Below, in pieces: positions 6,530 to 13,486 of a stretch of DNA of 19,000 bases. The stretch is from contig CAJUDV010000039.1 of assembly GCA_910585385.1 (NCBI GenBank), forward strand, positions 1 through 19,000. The letters are read 5' to 3'. The notes below the pieces were generated by a model, which was not told where the DNA came from, ran no database searches, and worked only from the letters and a program-made list of their open reading frames with translations. Both the position numbers and the translations under genes were made by a program. The stretch comes from an uncultured Oscillibacter sp. GTDB taxonomy: Bacteria; Bacillota; Clostridia; Oscillospirales; Oscillospiraceae. Numbering within the stretch: position 1 is the first letter of the stretch; each line of letters begins with the position of its first letter.

Positions 6530-7654
6530 TCACTGGCCCAGCAGGGCCAGATTCCGGTCGGTGATGAAATTGGGAACGCTTTGCAGCACCACGATCTCGT
6601 CAACGCCGTTTTCCTGGGCGTAGGCCGCGGCGGAGCCCCGGTAGTACCGCAGGTCCAGCAGGTGGACCTCCTCAAAGTGCCGGGCCAGGAAGGGTGCCAG
6701 GGAATCGGCGTAGGAGTCCCGGATCAGCAGAATCCTCCCTGTCCCCTCCTCATTGCGGATGACGCACAGGGGCTGGTTGCCCCCCAGGAAGGCGGCGTAC
6801 TTGTCCTTCTTTCCCAGGTATTCATCGTCATACAGGCGCGCTTCTCTCGGCGTGCCGTCCCGCCAGGAGGTGACGCTCAGTCCTCTCTCCTCCACCCAGA
6901 ACTCGATGCTGTCCGGCTCCAGCCAGTGGATGCCGGACTGGGAGTAGAGGGTCCCCTGAAACCCGTTGGAGACCGGGATGTCCCGCTCCTTCGCCGCCTC
7001 TACCGCCAGGACCTCCTCCCCCCGGCCCAGGGCCTCCATGAGGGCGGCATAGCCGTAGTACGCCCCCAGGGTGGTCCAGTGGTGGTCCGTGCGGTAGAAG
7101 ATGTCCTCCTCCGCCCGGGCCCGGAGAGCACTGAGAAAGTCCACGGGCTCCACCCCCTCCAGCTCCTCCGCCCGGGCGATGAAGGCCGCCTGGTCCCAGC
7201 TCTCCGCCCCGGCGGGCAGCCGGTCCCGCCAGATCTCCGCCGCCGAGGGAATCAGCCCCAGGTACACCGGGATCTCCGTCCGCTCCGCCAGGCGGGCCGC
7301 ATGGCGGAGGTTCTTCTCCTCCATGCCCTCCAGGGGCGGGTCAACCTTGGCGATGAGCGTATCGCCGCAGAGGTACACATTGTTGAACTCCCGCTTGCCG
7401 AGAACCTGCTCCGCCCGGGCTTTCAAGCCCGTCCAGCCGTCCCGCAGAGGGAACTGGTCGGCAAAGTAGCCCTCCACCGCCTTCGTGTAGCTGCCGTCCG
7501 CCAGGGCGGACCAGGTCAGCTCCGGCCGCTGGGCCAGGGTACGGTTCTCCGTCTCGGACCGCTCCCGGTCCGGCAGCAGGAGGTGCCACGCCAGAAGTCC
7601 CCCCAGAAAGAGGCAGAAAAAGGCCGTGAGAAACCGGCCGTATGCTTTTGTCAT
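6530..7654 (-). CDS. DHHW family protein (AlgX/AlgJ-like, envelope acylation partner)
   Basis: This 374-aa protein has an N-terminal membrane anchor (residues 7-27) and then an extracytoplasmic domain. It carries SETENRTLAQRPELTW (33-48), a typical opening of the DHHW family, and the name motif DHHW at 190-193 in YRTDHHWTTLGAYYGY. ILLIRDSYADSL (308-319) matches the SGNH-like serine block of AlgJ/AlgX-type acetyltransferases, with Ser314 the likely nucleophile and Asp190/His192 possible partners. It follows the MBOAT gene by 15 bases; such pairs move acyl groups across the membrane onto a cell-surface polymer. The ATG at 7654 has AGGAGG 8 bases upstream. The polymer modified and the acyl group cannot be read from the sequence. 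A perfect terminator follows the stop. Confidence 0.88.
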   Translation of the reverse strand: MTKAYGRFLTAFFCLFLGGLLAWHLLLPDRERSETENRTLAQRPELTWSALADGSYTKAVEGYFADQFPLRDGWTGLKARAEQVLGKREFNNVYLCGDTLIAKVDPPLEGMEEKNLRHAARLAERTEIPVYLGLIPSAAEIWRDRLPAGAESWDQAAFIARAEELEGVEPVDFLSALRARAEEDIFYRTDHHWTTLGAYYGYAALMEALGRGEEVLAVEAAKERDIPVSNGFQGTLYSQSGIHWLEPDSIEFWVEERGLSVTSWRDGTPREARLYDDEYLGKKDKYAAFLGGNQPLCVIRNEEGTGRILLIRDSYADSLAPFLARHFEEVHLLDLRYYRGSAAAYAQENGVDEIVVLQSVPNFITDRNLALLGQ

Positions 7655-7669
7655 TCCGCCGCCCTCCTC

Positions 7670-9064
7670 TCAGAACCGGAAATACAGAAACGGATTGTAG
7701 CTGCCGTCCACAAGATAAGCAGTGCAAAGGGTCAGCCCCAGTCCCATCAGCACCGGGGTCAAAACCTTCTCCGCCCGCCGTGGCAGCCTCCGCCAGAGCC
7801 GCTGGCCCAGGGTGGTGGAAGCCAGAATCAAAACCAAAAAGGTCAGGCCGTAGCTCCGCAGGACATAGCCGTCGGCGGCGCTCCACAGCGGCCCGCCGCC
7901 GAAGCACACGGAGAAGTACCCGCCGCACACCGCCAGGTCCTCCATGGCGAAGATCCCCCAGCCGGTGAACACCACCGCCAGGGTGTACAGGTGCTTCACC
8001 CAGGCCGGCGTTCTCTTCAGGACTTCCCGCAAGACGTACTTCTCCAGCACCAGCCACGCGGCGAAGTACAGTCCCCAGAGGAGAAAGTTCCAGCTGGCCC
8101 CGTGCCACAGGCCGGTGCAGAACCACACGATCAGGATATTCCGCAGGGTTTTCGCCGTGCCGCAGCGGCTGCCCCCCAGGGGGATATACAGGTACTCCCG
8201 GAACCAGCCGGTGAGGGACATGTGCCACCGCCGCCAGAACTCCGTCACCGAGGCGGAGAGATAGGGGTGGTCAAAGTTCTCCAGGAACCGGAAGCCAAAG
8301 ATCTGTCCCAGGCCGATGGCCATATCGGAGTAGCCGGAGAAGTCAAAGTAGATCTGGAAGCCAAAGGCCAGGATGCCAAGCCAGCCCCCCGCCACAGTCA
8401 GCTTCCCCGCCGCCTGGGCCGCCAGCTGGGCGTCCCACAGCGCGCCGATGGAGTTGGCCAGCAGCACCTTCTTGGCAAGGCCCAGGGTGAACCGCCGGGC
8501 CCCCAGGGCGAAGTCCTCCGCCGTGTTCACCCGGCGGCGAAGCTCCGCCGCCACGGTCTTGTACTGGACGATGGGCCCGGCGATCAGCTGGGGGAACATG
8601 GTAACATAGGCCCCGAAGCTGACAATATTCCGCTGGGCCGGCGCGTGGCCGCGGTAGACGTCGATGGTGTAGCTCATAGTCTGGAAGGTGAAAAAGGAGA
8701 TGCCGATGGGCAGCGGAATCCCCAGCTGGGGCAGGTCCACCCCCGGCAGGGCCGAGAGATTGGCCGCCAGGAAGTCCCAGTATTTGAAAAAGCCCAGCAG
8801 CGCCAGGTTGAATGCCACCGACTGTCCCACAAACCACCGGGCCAGCCGGTCGCGGTGCCGGAAATGCTCCACCAGCATTCCGTGGGTGTAGTCAATGAGA
8901 GTGGAGAGAACCATAATGGAGATGTAGACCGGCTCTCCCCAGCCGTAAAACACCAGGCTCACCAGAAGCAAAACGGCGTTCCTGGCCCGAAGGGGCATGA
9001 GGAAATACACCGCCAGCGTCACGGGCAGGTAGGCGAACAAAAAGGTCAGGCTGCTGAAAATCAC
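7670..9064 (-). CDS. MBOAT family membrane-bound O-acyltransferase
   Basis: This 464-aa polytopic membrane protein belongs to the MBOAT family (DltB/AlgI/PatA-like). Hydrophobic segments run through the whole length, beginning with IFSSLTFLFAYLPVTLAVYF (2-21). The family core is clear: QIYFDFSGYSDMAIGLG (237-253), FWRRWHMSLTGWFREYLYIPLGG (276-298, with His281) and TGLWHGASWNFLLWG (317-331) with the catalytic His321. AlgI-type proteins end with a similar SYNPFLYFRF tail. I chose the GTG at 9064 because GAGGGGGAG lies 6 bases upstream and the encoded protein then begins MIFSSLTFLFAYLP, as is usual in the family; a longer in-frame reading to 9355 overlaps the neighbouring lipoprotein gene antisense-free but has no site. 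It is the likely acyl-transporting partner of the DHHW protein downstream. Confidence 0.93.
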   Translation of the reverse strand: MIFSSLTFLFAYLPVTLAVYFLMPLRARNAVLLLVSLVFYGWGEPVYISIMVLSTLIDYTHGMLVEHFRHRDRLARWFVGQSVAFNLALLGFFKYWDFLAANLSALPGVDLPQLGIPLPIGISFFTFQTMSYTIDVYRGHAPAQRNIVSFGAYVTMFPQLIAGPIVQYKTVAAELRRRVNTAEDFALGARRFTLGLAKKVLLANSIGALWDAQLAAQAAGKLTVAGGWLGILAFGFQIYFDFSGYSDMAIGLGQIFGFRFLENFDHPYLSASVTEFWRRWHMSLTGWFREYLYIPLGGSRCGTAKTLRNILIVWFCTGLWHGASWNFLLWGLYFAAWLVLEKYVLREVLKRTPAWVKHLYTLAVVFTGWGIFAMEDLAVCGGYFSVCFGGGPLWSAADGYVLRSYGLTFLVLILASTTLGQRLWRRLPRRAEKVLTPVLMGLGLTLCTAYLVDGSYNPFLYFRF

Positions 9065-9100
9065 GGGCGCTCCCCCTCTTTCAAACTCTTTCAAAGCTGG

Positions 9101-9133
9101 AAAAACAGCCACGGCAGACTTGCCGCGGCTGTT
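9101..9133 (-). terminator. Terminator or attenuator between the DUF4358 and MBOAT genes
   Basis: AACAGCC-A-CGGCA pairs with TGCCG-C-GGCTGTT (9104-9133), giving a near-perfect 13-bp stem; the one odd position is a G-U pair in the minus-strand RNA. Five T follow on the minus strand (9105-9101). It lies only 37 bases before the MBOAT start and no MBOAT promoter is visible, so partial read-through is likely. Confidence 0.75.
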
Positions 9134-9149
9134 CCGCAGTTCATCGAAC

Positions 9150-9653
9150 TCATTCAAAGGCCTGATTGAAGATGTCCTCCAGCTGGCTCTGGGTGTCCGC
9201 CACGGCCAGCAGGGCCACGCAGTTCCCCTGCCGCTGGACGGTGGTCTTCTTCCACTGCTCAATGGACTCAGGATACCAGGCGCCGCCGGGGTTGGTCTCG
9301 TCGCCCACCTGGTAGTCAATGCGGCCCTGGAGAATCTCCTGGGCCTTGTCCGCATCCTCCGAAGAGGCGCACTTCACCAGCACCACCTCGTTGACCACGC
9401 CGGACATCAGAGGCGTGCGGGCGATGAGCTGCTCCGTCTCCAGCTCACTGAGGCCGGGGTAGTACAGGTCCAGCATCTCCTCGGATATATCCTCCATGTA
9501 GCCGTCGGTCCACCAGTCGCAGACCTCCTCCATGGAGGCGTAGACCTCCGTCAGGTCCACATCCTTGGTCTCGGTCTTGCCGCCGGAGCCGCCGCAGGCG
9601 GTCAGGGCCAGCACGGCCGACAGGGACAAAATCAGGGTCATCCATTTTTTCAT
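9150..9653 (-). CDS. DUF4358 lipoprotein
   Basis: This 167-aa protein starts with a lipoprotein signal peptide: MKKWMTLILSLSAVLALTAC, lipobox LTAC with Cys20, then a flexible GGSGGKTETK linker. The remaining 135 residues match the DUF4358 pattern as I recognise it: a start like DLTEVYASM, a conserved ELETEQLIARTPLMSGVVNEVVLVK centre (residues 70-94), an AQEILQGRID helix and a C-terminal ALLAVADTQSQLEDIF. The biochemical function is unknown. DUF4358 proteins are often found beside MBOAT and DHHW genes in Clostridia (recollection, not searched), and here the gene precedes both, which suggests an accessory role in surface polymer acylation. The ATG at 9653 has AAGGAG about 11 bases upstream. No convincing promoter was found. 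Confidence 0.85.
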   Translation of the reverse strand: MKKWMTLILSLSAVLALTACGGSGGKTETKDVDLTEVYASMEEVCDWWTDGYMEDISEEMLDLYYPGLSELETEQLIARTPLMSGVVNEVVLVKCASSEDADKAQEILQGRIDYQVGDETNPGGAWYPESIEQWKKTTVQRQGNCVALLAVADTQSQLEDIFNQAFE

Positions 9654-10039
9654 ATCGCTCTTTACTCCTTTGTCATTGGATTTGTCTGTCCTTATGACGG
9701 ACGGACGGACGAAAAAGTTCCACCCTCAGTATCTCTTTTTTTAAGGCCCCCATTCCCTTCCGCGCCTCCGGCCCTTTTTGCCCCTCCAAGGCGGCGCGGA
9801 GGCGGCTGGCAGACGCCGGTCCCACGGAAGATTTCAGGTCTCCGGGGAACCGGCGGCAGACCGACTCCCCCCCCGGTTCCCTGGAAGCACAACGGCAGGC
9901 CGGGACTCTCTCAAAAAGAAAACGGCGGTTCTCTCCTTGCTTTTATACAGGAAATACGATATAATTTCAACATCAATTCCGTAACATTCCGGCAACTGTT
10001 TTTGTTACTTTTTGAATTCTGAAAGTGAGGTACCATGCC
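9654..10039. other. 386-bp gene-free divergent region with inverted repeats
   Basis: The stretch between the lipoprotein gene and threonine aldolase holds no credible gene. It contains four tandem GACG units (9696-9711), a 12-bp inverted repeat with one G-T pair (CCGGGGAACCGG at 9842-9853, CCGGTTCCCTGG at 9873-9884, 19-base loop), an 8-bp repeat pair CGCCTCCG/CGGAGGCG around 9764-9801, and the threonine aldolase promoter. The right 130 bases are AT-rich, the middle is GC- and C-rich. A short minus-strand reading at 9692-9892 is proline/glycine-rich and looks fortuitous. Confidence 0.5.
9937..9965 (+). promoter_or_regulatory. Threonine aldolase promoter
   Basis: A perfect -10 TATAAT (9960-9965) lies 17 bases after TTGCTT (9937-9942), which keeps the TTG of the -35 consensus. 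It is placed about 75 bases before the threonine aldolase start in an AT-rich tract. Confidence 0.65.
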
Positions 10040-11062
10040 ATGTACAGCTTCCGCAACGACTACAGCGAGGGCGCCCACCCCAAAGTCCTCCAGCGCCTGG
10101 TGGACACCAATCTGGAGCAGACCTGCGGCTACGCCCTGGACCCCATGAGCGACGACGCCCGGGAGACCGTCCGCCGGGTCTGCGCCGCTCCGGAGGCGGA
10201 CGTCCACTTTCTCTCCGGCGGCACCCAGACAAACCTTCTGACCATCGCCGCCTTCCTGCGGCCCTACGAGGCGGTCATCGCCCCCTATACGGCCCACATC
10301 AGCCTCCACGAGGCCGGAGCCATCGAGGCCACGGGCCACAAGGTCTGCGCCGTGGAGACCCCCGACGGCAAGCTCACCCCCGAGATGGTGGCCGCCGTGG
10401 CGGACGGCCACACCGATGAGTTCATGGTCCGCCCCCGGATGGTGTACATCTCCGACACCACGGAGCTGGGCACCATCTACACCAGGGCGGAGCTGACCGC
10501 CCTGCGCCGCTGCTGCGATGAGCGGGACCTGTACCTCTTCCTGGACGGCGCCCGGCTGGGCTCCGCCCTCACCGCCCCCGGCAACGACCTGACACTGCCG
10601 GACCTGGCGGCCCTCACCGACGCCTTCTACATCGGCGGCACCAAAAACGGCGCCCTCTTCGGGGAGGCCCTGGTGCTGAAAAAGCCCATGGAGCGCTTTC
10701 GCTGGCACATGAAGCAGCGGGGGGCCATTCTGGCCAAGGGGCGGCTCATGGCACTGCAGTTCCAAGCCCTGCTGGAGGACGGCCTCTACTTCGACATCGC
10801 CCGCCACGCCAACGACATGGCCATCCGCCTGCGGGATGGCATGGCGGCCCTGGGGTATGAATTCCCCATCCCCTCCCCCTCCAACCAGCAGTTCCCGGTG
10901 CTTCCCAACACGGTGTCCCGGCAGCTGGAGGAGATGGGCTACCAGTTCGAGCCGGAGAGGGTCGTGGACGCGGACCATACCTGCGTCCGCTTTGTCACCA
11001 GCTGGGCCACGCCCCAGTCCGCCGTGGACGAATTTCTCCGGGATTTGGCGGCGTGCAGGTGA
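10040..11062 (+). CDS. ltaE: Low-specificity L-threonine aldolase
   Basis: This 340-aa PLP enzyme cleaves L-threonine or allo-threonine to glycine and acetaldehyde. It is a fold-type I beta-eliminating lyase: SGGTQTNL (59-66) is the cofactor phosphate loop, HISLHEAGAIEATGHK (86-101) carries the ring-stacking His, FLDGARLGSAL (167-177) holds the cofactor-binding Asp169 and Arg172, and IGGTKNGALFGEA (198-210) has the Schiff-base Lys202. The length is usual for the short clostridial form. I chose the ATG at 10040 because AGTGAGG lies 9 bases upstream; the in-frame GTG at 10025 has no site, and ATG at 10035 is out of frame. The gene is monocistronic, between its own promoter and a strong terminator. 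Confidence 0.94.
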   Translation: MYSFRNDYSEGAHPKVLQRLVDTNLEQTCGYALDPMSDDARETVRRVCAAPEADVHFLSGGTQTNLLTIAAFLRPYEAVIAPYTAHISLHEAGAIEATGHKVCAVETPDGKLTPEMVAAVADGHTDEFMVRPRMVYISDTTELGTIYTRAELTALRRCCDERDLYLFLDGARLGSALTAPGNDLTLPDLAALTDAFYIGGTKNGALFGEALVLKKPMERFRWHMKQRGAILAKGRLMALQFQALLEDGLYFDIARHANDMAIRLRDGMAALGYEFPIPSPSNQQFPVLPNTVSRQLEEMGYQFEPERVVDADHTCVRFVTSWATPQSAVDEFLRDLAACR

Positions 11063-11070
11063 GCGCTGCG

Positions 11071-11108
11071 CAAAAGAAGAGGGAGCGGCAACGCTCCCTC
11101 TTCTTTTG
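11071..11108. terminator. Bidirectional terminator, 17-bp perfect stem with GCAA loop
   Basis: CAAAAGAAGAGGGAGCG (11071-11087) pairs perfectly with 11092-11108 around the GNRA tetraloop GCAA. The outer arms give TTCTTTTG on the plus strand and TTCTTTTG on the minus strand, so it can end both the threonine aldolase transcript and the convergent membrane protein transcript. Confidence 0.92.
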
Positions 11109-11120
11109 TGAAAAGCCGTT

Positions 11121-12011
11121 TTACTCCTCCGCGTCCTGTCCCTCCTGGGGGACGATGCCGTTCTCCTCCTGGGCCTGGCGGAGATAGTCCTGGGCCCGGG
11201 TCTTTCTGCTGGGGACAAAGCTCAGCGCCGCGCCCCTATTCTCGCCCTTGCTCTTGGCGTAGAAGAAACCCGCCACAGAGAACACCACCGCACCAATGAA
11301 GTTCACAAACAGGTCCTTCATGGTGTCGATGAGGCCAATGTCCAGGTACCCGCCCATGCCCAGGCTCTCGCCGTTGATGACCACGTCCTGTATGTCCGGT
11401 ATGGTAATGACCTTGTTGGAGTGCGTCATATCCAGCGCCGCGCTGTGGATGACATGGACAACCGTGTCCCGCTGCATATCCATGCCGAAAAACCAGTCCA
11501 TAAAGAACTCAAAGAACTCCCACAGCACGCCGATGGTCATGGAGAAGCAGAAGGCCACCAGGGCCAGGAAGAAGGGGGACAGGTCAAAGGTCAGCCGGTC
11601 GTCGTCGTTCAAAAGCATAATGAGGGAGAACCCCACCGCCGCCGCCAGAAAGCCGTTGAGGGTGTGGAGCATGGTGTCCCAGTGGGGAACCCGCTCATAG
11701 TAGGCGTTGACCTCCCCCAGGATCTCCGCCGCGAAGATGAAGCACAAAATGGTGATCTCCAGAGGCGGCGGCAGCTCGATGCGCAGCTTTACCTGGAGCC
11801 AGCTAGGCACGTACAGCAGCGTCAGTGTCAGGACGCAGAAAAAGGCGCTCTCGTAGCTGCCCAGCATCAGCTGACGCACCAGCACCACGATCACCAGCGC
11901 CCGCAGCACGTAGAACACGATGAAGGAGCTCCTGTGCTCCCGCAGTTCCCGGTCCATGGCCTGGCGGAAGCTCTTTTTCTCCCGCCGTTTCTCTTGCTTT
12001 GTCTTTTTCAA
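11121..12011 (-). CDS. YjdF/DUF2238-like integral membrane protein
   Basis: This 296-aa protein of unknown function has a very basic N-terminus (KKTKQEKRREKK) and about six hydrophobic segments near residues 29-50, 54-71, 84-100, 111-134, 145-165 and 233-251. The pattern EVNAYYERVPHWDTMLHTLNG (100-120), GVLWEFFEFFMDWFFG (161-176) and GLIDTMKDLFVNFIGA (226-241) resembles the DUF2238/YjdF family. The last 40 residues are soluble and acidic. I chose the TTG at 12011: AAGGAG is placed 9 bases upstream, and a good promoter sits 31 bases beyond; the longer in-frame reading to 12125 would cross that promoter. It converges on threonine aldolase. The assignment to the family is by recollection of its motifs. 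Confidence 0.75.
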   Translation of the reverse strand: MKKTKQEKRREKKSFRQAMDRELREHRSSFIVFYVLRALVIVVLVRQLMLGSYESAFFCVLTLTLLYVPSWLQVKLRIELPPPLEITILCFIFAAEILGEVNAYYERVPHWDTMLHTLNGFLAAAVGFSLIMLLNDDDRLTFDLSPFFLALVAFCFSMTIGVLWEFFEFFMDWFFGMDMQRDTVVHVIHSAALDMTHSNKVITIPDIQDVVINGESLGMGGYLDIGLIDTMKDLFVNFIGAVVFSVAGFFYAKSKGENRGAALSFVPSRKTRAQDYLRQAQEENGIVPQEGQDAEE

Positions 12012-12042
12012 GCCGGTCTTCTCCTTGTATTTGATGGTATGG

Positions 12043-12076
12043 ATTATAGCACAAGGATGCCCCGCTGGCAAGCGGG
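12043..12076 (-). promoter_or_regulatory. Promoter of the YjdF-like gene, -35 inside a small palindrome
   Basis: On the minus strand TTGCCA (12066-12071, five of six to the -35 consensus) is 17 bases from a perfect TATAAT (12043-12048). The -35 is embedded in CCCGCT-GGCA-AGCGGG (12061-12076), a perfect 6-bp inverted repeat that could be an operator. Confidence 0.75.
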
Positions 12077-12109
12077 ACATCCCCTGGAGCTTTCCGCGAT
12101 ACCGTGATC

Positions 12110-12286
12110 TCACGCAATCCGGCAAACAACATATCCCAGCAGGAATACGCCCGCCAGAACGCAGGCAGCGGCGTACGCAAATTCCCTCCTGGTCCTCCCT
12201 CCCCGGTTTCGAAGCAGCAGATAGATTCCACCCGCCGCCAGAGCGAACCCAATGCCGCCCTGGATTACCAGGCTCACATCCCTCAT
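12110..12286 (-). CDS. Small two-helix membrane protein, unknown
   Basis: A 58-aa hydrophobic protein starts MRDVSLVIQGGIGFALAAGG. Two membrane segments (about residues 6-25 and 37-55) are separated by a basic loop, RNRGGRTRREF, which predicts that the loop is cytoplasmic. The ATG at 12286 has TTAGGGGGAAG 7-8 bases upstream, a clear ribosome binding site, which favours this start over the longer in-frame reading to 12454. It follows the DUF3169 gene by 128 bases on the same strand and may belong with the XRE-DUF3169 unit. I do not recognise the family. Confidence 0.65.
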   Translation of the reverse strand: MRDVSLVIQGGIGFALAAGGIYLLLRNRGGRTRREFAYAAACVLAGVFLLGYVVCRIA

Positions 12287-12382
12287 ACCGGTCTTCCCCC
12301 TAAACTCTCCGGCTGATTTTCCAATATTTAATCCCCCGCACAGCAGTCTCTCAGATGTCAACCCCTTCGCAGGCCGGCAGCG

Positions 12383-12407
12383 CTTTTGCCTAGCGGCCCG
12401 GCAAAAG
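12383..12407 (-). other. Hairpin after the DUF3169 gene
   Basis: CTTTTGCC (12383-12390) and GGCAAAAG (12400-12407) form a perfect 8-bp inverted repeat with a 9-base spacer, 8 bases past the DUF3169 stop. There is no T-run after it on the minus strand, so it is at best a weak terminator or processing hairpin. Confidence 0.35.
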
Positions 12408-12414
12408 GCCCGCC

Positions 12415-13188
12415 TCACCCCGCCGCCGCGCTCTTCCCGGACAGCCGGATGCACTCCAGGGCATAGGTCACCTGCATAGTGCCCCAGACCAGCAGCAGAA
12501 CGCTCACCGGCAGCATTCCCAACTCGAAGACCATGCCCAGGATGGTGAGCACCATCCAGAGTCCCATACAGGCGCGGGTGGTGACCATATAGGCCCGGCG
12601 GCTGGCCTCGCCGATCTGCCGCCGCTCCGACTCATCGCAGCTGTCCAGCCACTTCTTTTGGAACTTGGCGTCGTAGACACTTCCCCGCTTCTCCGGGTTC
12701 ATCCGCCGCTCCAGATCCACCACCTTCTGCTGGGCGAAGATCACACACCCGCAGGAGAGGACAAACACCCCAACCATGGCCAGGGCCCCCTCTTCCGGCT
12801 GGTATGTCCCGACGGCGGTCATGAAAAAGAAGTTGACAAGCAGCTGCACGGCGCTGAGAAGCAGTATCCAGCTTAAAAGAATATCGACAGACGCGGACAT
12901 CTCGTTTTCGTCTCCGCCGTCCCAGGCGGCGAATTTCCTCGCGGCGGAGCGGTAGAGCAGGACGCAGGTCCCCATGATCACCGCCGTGGTCACGGGAATG
13001 CCCCAGGGCATGGCAGCCCGGAGCACGCCGTCCAGCCGCCCGGCAATCTCCCCGGTATCCAGCCCGAACACACGGCTGCACCCCACCAAAAAGCCCATCA
13101 GGCCGCCCACCGCCAGGCTCCCCAGCATGGTCAGGAAAAATTTGGGCAGGGCCCTCCGGTTCTCTCCTCTCTCAGTCTTTGTCCTCAT
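12415..13188 (-). CDS. DUF3169 family membrane protein
   Basis: This 257-aa protein has hydrophobic segments near residues 15-36, 59-79, 100-123, 134-152 and 207-245. Between the fourth and fifth lies a soluble loop with MNPEKRGSVYDAKFQKKW (163-180) followed by LDSCDESERRQIGEAS, which matches DUF3169 as I remember it. The function is unknown; members commonly lie next to a small XRE regulator, as here. I chose the ATG at 13188 (MRTKTERGEN) since GGGAGG is 9 bases upstream, while the ATG at 13197 directly abuts that site. The gene overlaps the end of the XRE gene by 17 bp, so translation is probably coupled and both are under the operator array at 13415-13486. Confidence 0.8.
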   Translation of the reverse strand: MRTKTERGENRRALPKFFLTMLGSLAVGGLMGFLVGCSRVFGLDTGEIAGRLDGVLRAAMPWGIPVTTAVIMGTCVLLYRSAARKFAAWDGGDENEMSASVDILLSWILLLSAVQLLVNFFFMTAVGTYQPEEGALAMVGVFVLSCGCVIFAQQKVVDLERRMNPEKRGSVYDAKFQKKWLDSCDESERRQIGEASRRAYMVTTRACMGLWMVLTILGMVFELGMLPVSVLLLVWGTMQVTYALECIRLSGKSAAAG

Positions 13189-13396
13189 GGTCTCCATCCT
13201 CCCGATACGTAAAAATGTCCTCCACGGCCACGCCGCAGAGCTTCGCCAGCTTCAGCGCCAGCGTCACCGAGGGGGAGTAGTCCCCCCGCTCAATCTGGCT
13301 GATGGTCTGCCGGGATACCCCAGCCATCCGCCCCATCTCCTGCTGGTTTACCCCGAGCCTGGCCCGGTGCTCCTTGAGCCGGTTATATAGCGGCAT
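13172..13396 (-). CDS. XRE-family helix-turn-helix regulator
   Basis: A 74-aa DNA-binding protein consisting of little more than an HTH_3 domain: MPLYNRLKEHRARLGVNQQE, then helix 2 QQEMGRMAG (18-26) and recognition helix SRQTISQIERG (28-38), followed by SPSVTLALKLAKLCGVAVEDIF, the usual end of the domain. The tail is charged and has no effector domain. The ATG at 13396 has AAGGGGG about 8 bases upstream. It is read from a near-consensus promoter that carries three related palindromes, so it most likely represses itself and the DUF3169 gene that it overlaps. What signal relieves repression is not visible. Confidence 0.93.
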   Translation of the reverse strand: MPLYNRLKEHRARLGVNQQEMGRMAGVSRQTISQIERGDYSPSVTLALKLAKLCGVAVEDIFTYREDGDHEDKD

Positions 13397-13414
13397 AAAC
13401 GCGCCCCCTTATCC

Positions 13415-13486
13415 TGACAACTGTTTTTGTCAATATGACAATGATTCCTGTCATTTGTAGTATAGCTCTGACAAGTAAAATTGTCA
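13415..13486. promoter_or_regulatory. Three 18-bp operators TGACAA-N6-TTGTCA
   Basis: Three palindromes lie in 72 bases: 13415-13432 (perfect), 13436-13453 (right arm CTGTCA, one mismatch) and 13469-13486 (perfect). Centres are 21 and 33 bp apart, close to two and three helical turns. The last covers the -35 and part of the spacer of the XRE promoter, the middle one the expected start of transcription, and the first the leader. The arms of the first two also form TTGTCA-ATA-TGACAA. They are probably XRE binding sites. Confidence 0.8.

Noticed and set aside
6476..9169. 897-codon open reading frame on the plus strand opposite the DHHW and MBOAT genes
   Set aside because: It is a mirror of GC-rich codon usage in two well-supported genes. 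Its translation is low-complexity (Gln, Pro, Gly, Arg rich) with no domain and no ribosome binding site.
9911..11218. 435-codon minus-strand frame opposite threonine aldolase
   Set aside because: It is the shadow of a gene with a full set of PLP motifs, its own promoter and terminator; the frame also runs through the terminator hairpin.
12300..12362. TTGACA (minus strand) upstream of the 58-aa gene as its promoter
   Set aside because: The nearest AT-rich -10 candidate (TTAAAT) is about 24 bases away, too far for a standard promoter.
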